Source of the DNA: Siphonodentalium dalli
Taxonomy: Eukaryota; Mollusca; Scaphopoda; Gadilida; Siphonodentaliidae
Direction: 5' to 3'
Length of the DNA stretch: 64,000 nucleotides
Assembly: GCA_032622095.1 (NCBI GenBank)
Contig: CP136062.1
Coordinates: 198,407,887-198,471,886, forward strand
The translations under genes and the position numbers were made by a program. This document shows positions 59,745 to 64,000 of this stretch, piece by piece. Numbering within the stretch: position 1 is the first letter of the stretch; each line of letters begins with the position of its first letter. Below the pieces are notes generated by a model that was not told the DNA's origin, did no database searches, and saw only the letters and a program-made list of their open reading frames with translations.

Positions 59745-60115
59745 GATGTCCCCATAGCCGAGCTGGTTAGGCCATGGATGAGATCAATTACAGTCTGGGC
59801 TAGACGAGGTTGGCGAGGGTTCGAACCCCGGCATGGATGAAAATCGGCATCGATTTGGTCTGATGTACCATTCTGGTCGACACGTGGCCATTTAGGATAA
59901 GAAATGACAATTTGTTCACGCTAACTGAGTTAAGCAAATATGAAGCAATGAAATCCACTCATACTGAGTCCGTGCCTCCACAACTCTAACATAACTAATC
60001 ACGGCCACCACATCTCCCACTGACAACATTACTGTTGGTGTTGTAGACGACACCCAATCTGAATGATGGTCGTCGTTCTGTGCGACCAGTTTTCATGGTG
60101 GGTTTATTTTATTCC
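59745..60115 (+). mobile_element. second tRNA-derived SINE (intronic)
   Basis: The head GATGTCCCCATAGCCGAGCT, GGTTAGGC has an A box TAGCCGAGCTGG (59755-59766) and a B box GGTTCGAACCC (59818-59828). The 52-bp gap between boxes resembles a class II (Leu/Ser-type) tRNA. The 3' acceptor strand does not pair with the 5' end, so it is a SINE head and not a tRNA. The body after 59840 has no match elsewhere in the window, and the end is uncertain. Confidence 0.6.
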
Positions 60116-60232
60116 CTTTTCAGTTTAAGTTTACCGGCGTGTGTTGCAAAGTTCCTTTATATATCTTATCATTATTATTATGGTACTAACACTATGTGCC
60201 ACCAATATAGGTACATACCACAGTCATTCAAC

Positions 60233-60639
60233 TATGGAAAGCCAAATTGACATTTAATAAATAATTGAGCTTAAGCGCAATAAGGAAACTCTTAGTAATT
60301 TGGTAATTGGGCTTATTAAGTCAAGAGCATTAAATATTCCTTATTTCTCTTTAAAAATATTCCTTATTGTTCTTAAGCATAACTTAAGCATAATTTTCCA
60401 ATCTTGCATGTAAGCGCTATAAGATCTTCCCTTATTGCGATTTGCACTTAAGTGCAATTAAATTAGGGACAATCTAATTGCGCAATAAGGGGAGATCTTA
60501 TTGCACTCAATCGCAATAAGGAATATGTAATTGCACTTAAGTGCAATAAGGAAAGTTTAATTACGCTTAAGCACAATAAGGAATATTCTTATTGCACTTA
60601 TGCTCAATTATTTATTAAATGTCAATTTGGTTTCCCATA
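60233..60639. mobile_element. foldback element with GCTTAAGCGC arrays, copy 2 (intronic)
   Basis: TTCAAC flanks both sides (60227-60232 and 60640-60645). The ends TATGGAAAGCCAAATTGACA and their counterpart TATGGGAAACCAAATTGACA are inverted and match copy 1. The interior holds degenerate AATTGCACTTAAGTGCAATAAGG units. The 6-bp duplication agrees with copy 1. Confidence 0.87.
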
Positions 60640-60728
60640 TTCAACACTCAATGCATGGAATGACAATATGAATTTCAACAAAACTATAAATACCGTACGG
60701 GTACTGATTTTATAATAGATAGGCGTTA

Positions 60729-61070
60729 CCTAGGTTCCTGAAATTATGATAAAGTTATATCCAGGTTTGGGAGAATTGTGATAAAGTTACCCAGGTTAAT
60801 ATAATTTCATGTTTAGCAACAATATATTCATATTTTGGGATCAAACTGGCCATCTCAAGTAAGTAATATAATATTTATTAATTTATGCTTAATGTGGGCT
60901 ATATGGCTGCTTTCCAAAACTGAAGAGTACGGTATTTCCATCTGTCACTTTTATAATCGCATTCACATTGTGATACTTGCTTAACCTGGATAACTTATCA
61001 CAATTTTCTCCCATTTTAACCTTGGTAACTTTATCACAATTCGCGTGAACCTCGGTAACTTTATCACAAA
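60729..61070. repeat. inverted cluster of TTGTGATAAAGTTACC motifs
   Basis: Two direct copies (ATGATAAAGTTATATCCAGG, GTGATAAAGTTACCCAGG) at 60747-60798 face three reversed copies (CCTGGATAACTTATCACAAT, GGTAACTTTATCACAA twice) at 60985-61070. Confidence 0.75.
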
Positions 61071-61188
61071 AAAAACGTTGATATTGACCAATTCAGCTTG
61101 GGGCTGATAACAGGATCTTGGAACTTGATCAATAAACTGGCTTAATTAATTAATTAATAATTATTTGGCCCAGCTCCACAATTAATTC

Positions 61189-61380
61189 TGGAAGGCCATT
61201 TTCACATTTATTAAACAATTGGACTAAAGCGCAATTGAATTGTGCTTAAGCGCAATTAGTTGTACACAATTGTAATTCAATTGCGCTTCATTTCTCATTA
61301 TGTGGGCAGCAATTGCACATGAGCGCAAATAAATACTCTTTAAATTCAATTGCGCATAAGCGCAATTATTGATCACCATA
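61189..61380. mobile_element. foldback element with GCGCTTAAGCGC units, copy 3, right end lost
   Basis: The left end GGAAGGCCATTTTCACATTT, ATTAAACAATTG matches copies 1 and 2. Four partly decayed AATTGYGCTTAAGCGCAATT units follow. No opposing terminus is found before 61400. Confidence 0.65.
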
Positions 61381-61736
61381 AAGAAAACCCCCTTAATTCT
61401 TATAGAATAGTCTGCAGGAGGACTATCTGGTCATACCTGATTATGAACCTCATTTAATCTTCTTTAATTGCGATTAAATGACCTTTATGGACTTGTCCGG
61501 GTGCATGCATGGTCCACTAACATCTCTGAAAATCTCAAGCAAATCGACCATACCACTCCATAGAAAATATCTTCTGAACTAAGCTCAATTGTAAATATTT
61601 ACTTCTCAATTCAGGATGCAACTATCAGCAATAAACTAACGAAAATGATTTCGCCATCAAGAGTAACTGCATTTAATTAATATATAACAATGACGATGTC
61701 TGCTGTCAATTTGGATATCATACTCTTCGGCACCAA

Positions 61737-62165
61737 ATAAAAGTTCAGGCCCAAATAATAGTGCAGGGGGGGGGGGGAAATTCCATTGAAAGTTAATAAA
61801 CGTGCAGACCCAAATAATAGTGCAGGGTGAACTCTGAGCAAAACATCAACATATTAACGGTGGTTAAACAAAGTATTTTTATAATATAGGAATAAGTATC
61901 AAGTATAGGAATCAACATAGTATGTGTCATTTGGTGTTTTATTCAATATTTAAATGTTCACATGTATGCCATATACATGTACATTCATACAGTTATATCC
62001 GTACAGGTAAGCTCACCATTTTTATAACAGAGTCAAATAGAAATCTAGAGTTTGTGCTGATTTCAATTTTTATAGCCTCAAAATTAATAAACGTGCAGAC
62101 CCAAATAAGCACTGTGCAGGGGGGAAATTACCCTAGAAAATAATAAACGTGCATGCATGTTTATT
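61737..62165 (+). repeat. scattered units of TAATAAACGTGCAGACCCAA
   Basis: Four units (from about 61750, 61794, 62088 and 62138) combine AATAAACGTGCA, GACCCAAATAATAGTGCAGG and GGGGAAATT in the same order, separated by unrelated sequence. One holds a G run of 12. Confidence 0.75.
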
Positions 62166-62260
62166 TGGAGCCCAAGAGTATTTGTAGAAATTATTTTACA
62201 TTATTATTGGATCACCCTACCGGTGTGTTTCACATCACTTTAATGATGGTGCAGCATTAA

Positions 62261-62607
62261 CCCTTTACCCAACAAATCGGCCAAAACCGGCCAAATAAAG
62301 CTTCAACAGCCTAAAATATCTTGGGTCTGTCTCAATAAAACCATACAAATATGGATATCATTGGAACCGGCTCATTGACCACATTGTGATGGTTATAGTT
62401 ATGCCCTGTGCCAATGCATTCTCTTATATATGCGAGTCGACCATAGGTCGCCTCGCATATATAAGAGAATGCATTGGCCTAAAAAAAATCTTTTTTTAAC
62501 ACTTTTTACCATTTTTTCTTACATTCTTTAACAATTTTATAATTTTTAATGTGTTAAGCCAATGCATTCTCTTATATATGCGAGGCGACCTATGGTTGGG
62601 TAAAGGG
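62261..62607 (+). mobile_element. piggyBac-like hairpin MITE, copy E (right hairpin deleted)
   Basis: TTAA at 62257-62260 and 62608-62611, ends CCCTTTACCCAACA and GGTTGGGTAAAGGG. The left 67-bp hairpin is intact. The right one is cut after CGACCTATGG and fused directly to the terminus. Confidence 0.87.
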
Positions 62608-62611
62608 TTAA

Positions 62612-62825
62612 AGATCCTGCGCGAATGCATTCTCTTATATATGCGAGTCTCCCATAGGTAGCCTCGCATATATAAGAGAATGCACTGGCTTACAAGGACA
62701 AGGTAACTATTGTTAGGCCAATTTATTCTCTTATATATGAGGCTCCCTATGGGAGACTTGCATATATAAGAGAATGCATCGGCACAGGGTGTTTGTAAAA
62801 TTTCAGGAAGCTCCAGTCATCGAAG
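62612..62825. mobile_element. hairpin MITE, third terminal family, left end lost
   Basis: Two variants of the CTCTTATATATGCGAG palindrome with TCTCCCATAGG-type loops (62624-62690 and about 62722-62781), then CACAGGGTGTTTGTAAAATT and the end TCAGGAAGCTCCAGTCAT. It directly abuts copy E of the piggyBac-like family. Confidence 0.7.
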
Positions 62826-63061
62826 GTTTCATTGAAGTTTTACTTCCCAAATAAAATGTTTCTTAAATAATTATTATGTTGCTATTGACAGCTTTCCCGC
62901 ACAACAGTAAGATAAGCTGTTTTTTTTAAATAGTTTTGCATTATATATTTAGCTCCGTCATATATATGAGGAAAAAGTCAGCCTTTTTTCAGGCCGCGTC
63001 CCTGTTTCTCAACTCGAAGCCTAATATTATACTGATGCTATTTTTATTAACTTTTGTCTAG

Positions 63062-63967
63062 TGAATGGCGACTGGACAAACTGGGGATTCTGGAGTCCAT
63101 GTACAAAAACTTGTGATGGTGGCAACCGATTCAGAGATAGGCTGTGTGCAAATCCACAGAAATCCAATGGTGGACTTGATTGTGGGGGCGACAGCCGACA
63201 GGACGAAACTTGTGGAAATGATGGTTGTCCCAGAGATGGTGGTTGGGCAGAATGGTCGGGGTTCACTGCTTGTAGTCAGACATGTGGCGGAGGAATACAA
63301 CACAAAACTCGTTTTTGTAATAACCCATCAGCTCTGAATGGTGGCCGTGAATGTTACGGCGACTTCCGAGATTCTCAAGAATGTTTCACACAAGATTGTC
63401 CTGTAAATGGCGGTTATACCAACTGGGGACTGTGGAGCGCATGTAGCAAGACGTGTGGCAGCGGAGAACGACAGTGTGAGAGATTTTGTTCCAATCCTGC
63501 TCCGCAAAATGGTGGTGTAAATTGTGTAGATCAATCACAGGATACTGAGGCATGTAACACTAATGCCTGTCCTTCAGACGGAGAATGGGGGAGCTGGTCC
63601 AGATGGGGCACATGCAGCGTGACATGTGCAAGTGGCTACCAAACCAGAACAAGGGCATGTGACAGTCCAGCACCCACAAATAATGGCCGCTTCTGTATCG
63701 GTGGTGCTGAAGAACCACAGGGATGCAAGGATGTGGAATGTCCAATTGATGGTGCATGGAGTGAGTGGGGCTGCTGGTCTCTATGCAGTGTGACGTGTGG
63801 GACAGGTTTTCGAAATAGAGAGCGTAACTGTTCTAACCCATGTCCGGAATTTGGTGGACAGGATTGTCCTGGCTCTGAATTTGGCAGTGAACCATGCTCC
63901 GCAGGTGCATGTCCGACAGTTGGTACAACTACGCCAGCACCATTAACAACTACACCTCTTCCACCTC
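63062..63967 (+). CDS. exon: five thrombospondin type 1 repeats and Thr/Pro tail
   Basis: Acceptor CTTTTGTCTAG, donor GTAAGT, 906 nt, phase 1 at both ends. G from the 59217 exon joins TG to make Val. The frame has no ATG, so searches that require a start codon miss it. Five repeats of about 57 residues begin GDWTNWGFWSPC, GWAEWSGFTAC, GYTNWGLWSAC, EWGSWSRWGTC and AWSEWGCWSLC. Each has a C-x-x-T-C pair; repeats 2, 3 and 5 keep the following Gly (CSQTCG, CSKTCG, CSVTCG), whereas 1 and 4 have Asp or Ala. Repeats 1, 2 and 4 have the usual six cysteines. Repeat 3 has seven (RQCERFC) and repeat 5 eight (WGCW and NPCP). It closes with TVGTTTPAPLTTTPLPP, a mucin-like linker, so further domains are expected beyond the window. 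Confidence 0.96.
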
Positions 63968-64000
63968 GTAAGTTATCAGCAGATGCCATATGTCTTAAAT

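Larger units (their letters stand above)
61381..63061. other. rest of the intron before the five-repeat TSP1 exon
   Basis: Non-coding. Holds the CAAATAATAGTGCAGG repeats, two hairpin MITEs (62261 and 62612) and a polypyrimidine acceptor ending TTTTGTCTAG at 63061. Confidence 0.7.

Noticed and set aside
59745-59836. tRNA-Leu or -Ser gene
   Set aside because: B box is perfect but the 5' and 3' ends are not complementary; best read as a SINE head.
63065-63337. 90-codon ATG-initiated frame overlapping the TSP1 exon
   Set aside because: Shadow in another frame of the five-repeat TSP1 exon, which has Cys/Trp spacing and splice sites in its favour.
63636-63989. 117-codon minus-strand frame
   Set aside because: Antisense shadow of the TSP1 exon with no domain.

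Overview
This is a metazoan nuclear window, AT-rich, intron-rich and dominated by mobile DNA. The organism is probably an invertebrate, and a lophotrochozoan such as a mollusc would fit. The grounds are a multi-exon extracellular von Willebrand A / thrombospondin type 1 gene, tRNA-derived SINEs ending in a CAATCAATC-type tail, APE-type LINE remnants, and dense TTAA, hAT, Harbinger and Helitron-like non-autonomous elements. The assignment is inference; no species-diagnostic gene is present.

The only host gene I can support is on the + strand at the right. Four coding exons lie at 51521-51640, 56351-56905, 59217-59396 and 63062-63967. All have phase 1 at both ends and join in frame to give a Cys-rich/Thr-Pro linker, a VWA domain, one TSP1 repeat, five more TSP1 repeats and a Thr/Pro-rich segment. 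The gene runs off the right edge. A possible signal-peptide exon, also ending in phase 1, lies about 20 kb upstream at 31543-31636 behind a TATA-like box. The product would be a secreted or surface matrix/adhesion protein.

The rest is repeat landscape. From 1 to 6 kb there is a dispersed 15-mer, a hAT-like MITE and inverted minisatellites. From 7 to 21 kb there are three decayed minus-strand LINEs, one split by a TTAA-flanked MITE. From 22 to 34 kb there are piggyBac-like and TA-flanked hairpin MITEs and a 939-bp foldback. A 0.8-kb inverted array built on CGTGGCCACG lies at 34.8-35.6 kb. Four tandem Helitron-like units lie at 39.4-41.1 kb, and a CTGCAG-palindrome foldback at 42.3 kb. The introns of the VWA/TSP1 gene carry a SINE split by a hAT-like element directly before the VWA exon, three elements built from AATTGCGCTTAAGCGCAATT palindromes, and more hairpin MITEs.

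The most unusual pattern is a 67-bp near-perfect palindrome that recurs at the sub-ends of three otherwise different terminal-inverted-repeat families. Several insertions are supported by target-site duplications, and two also by an empty-site copy within the window.
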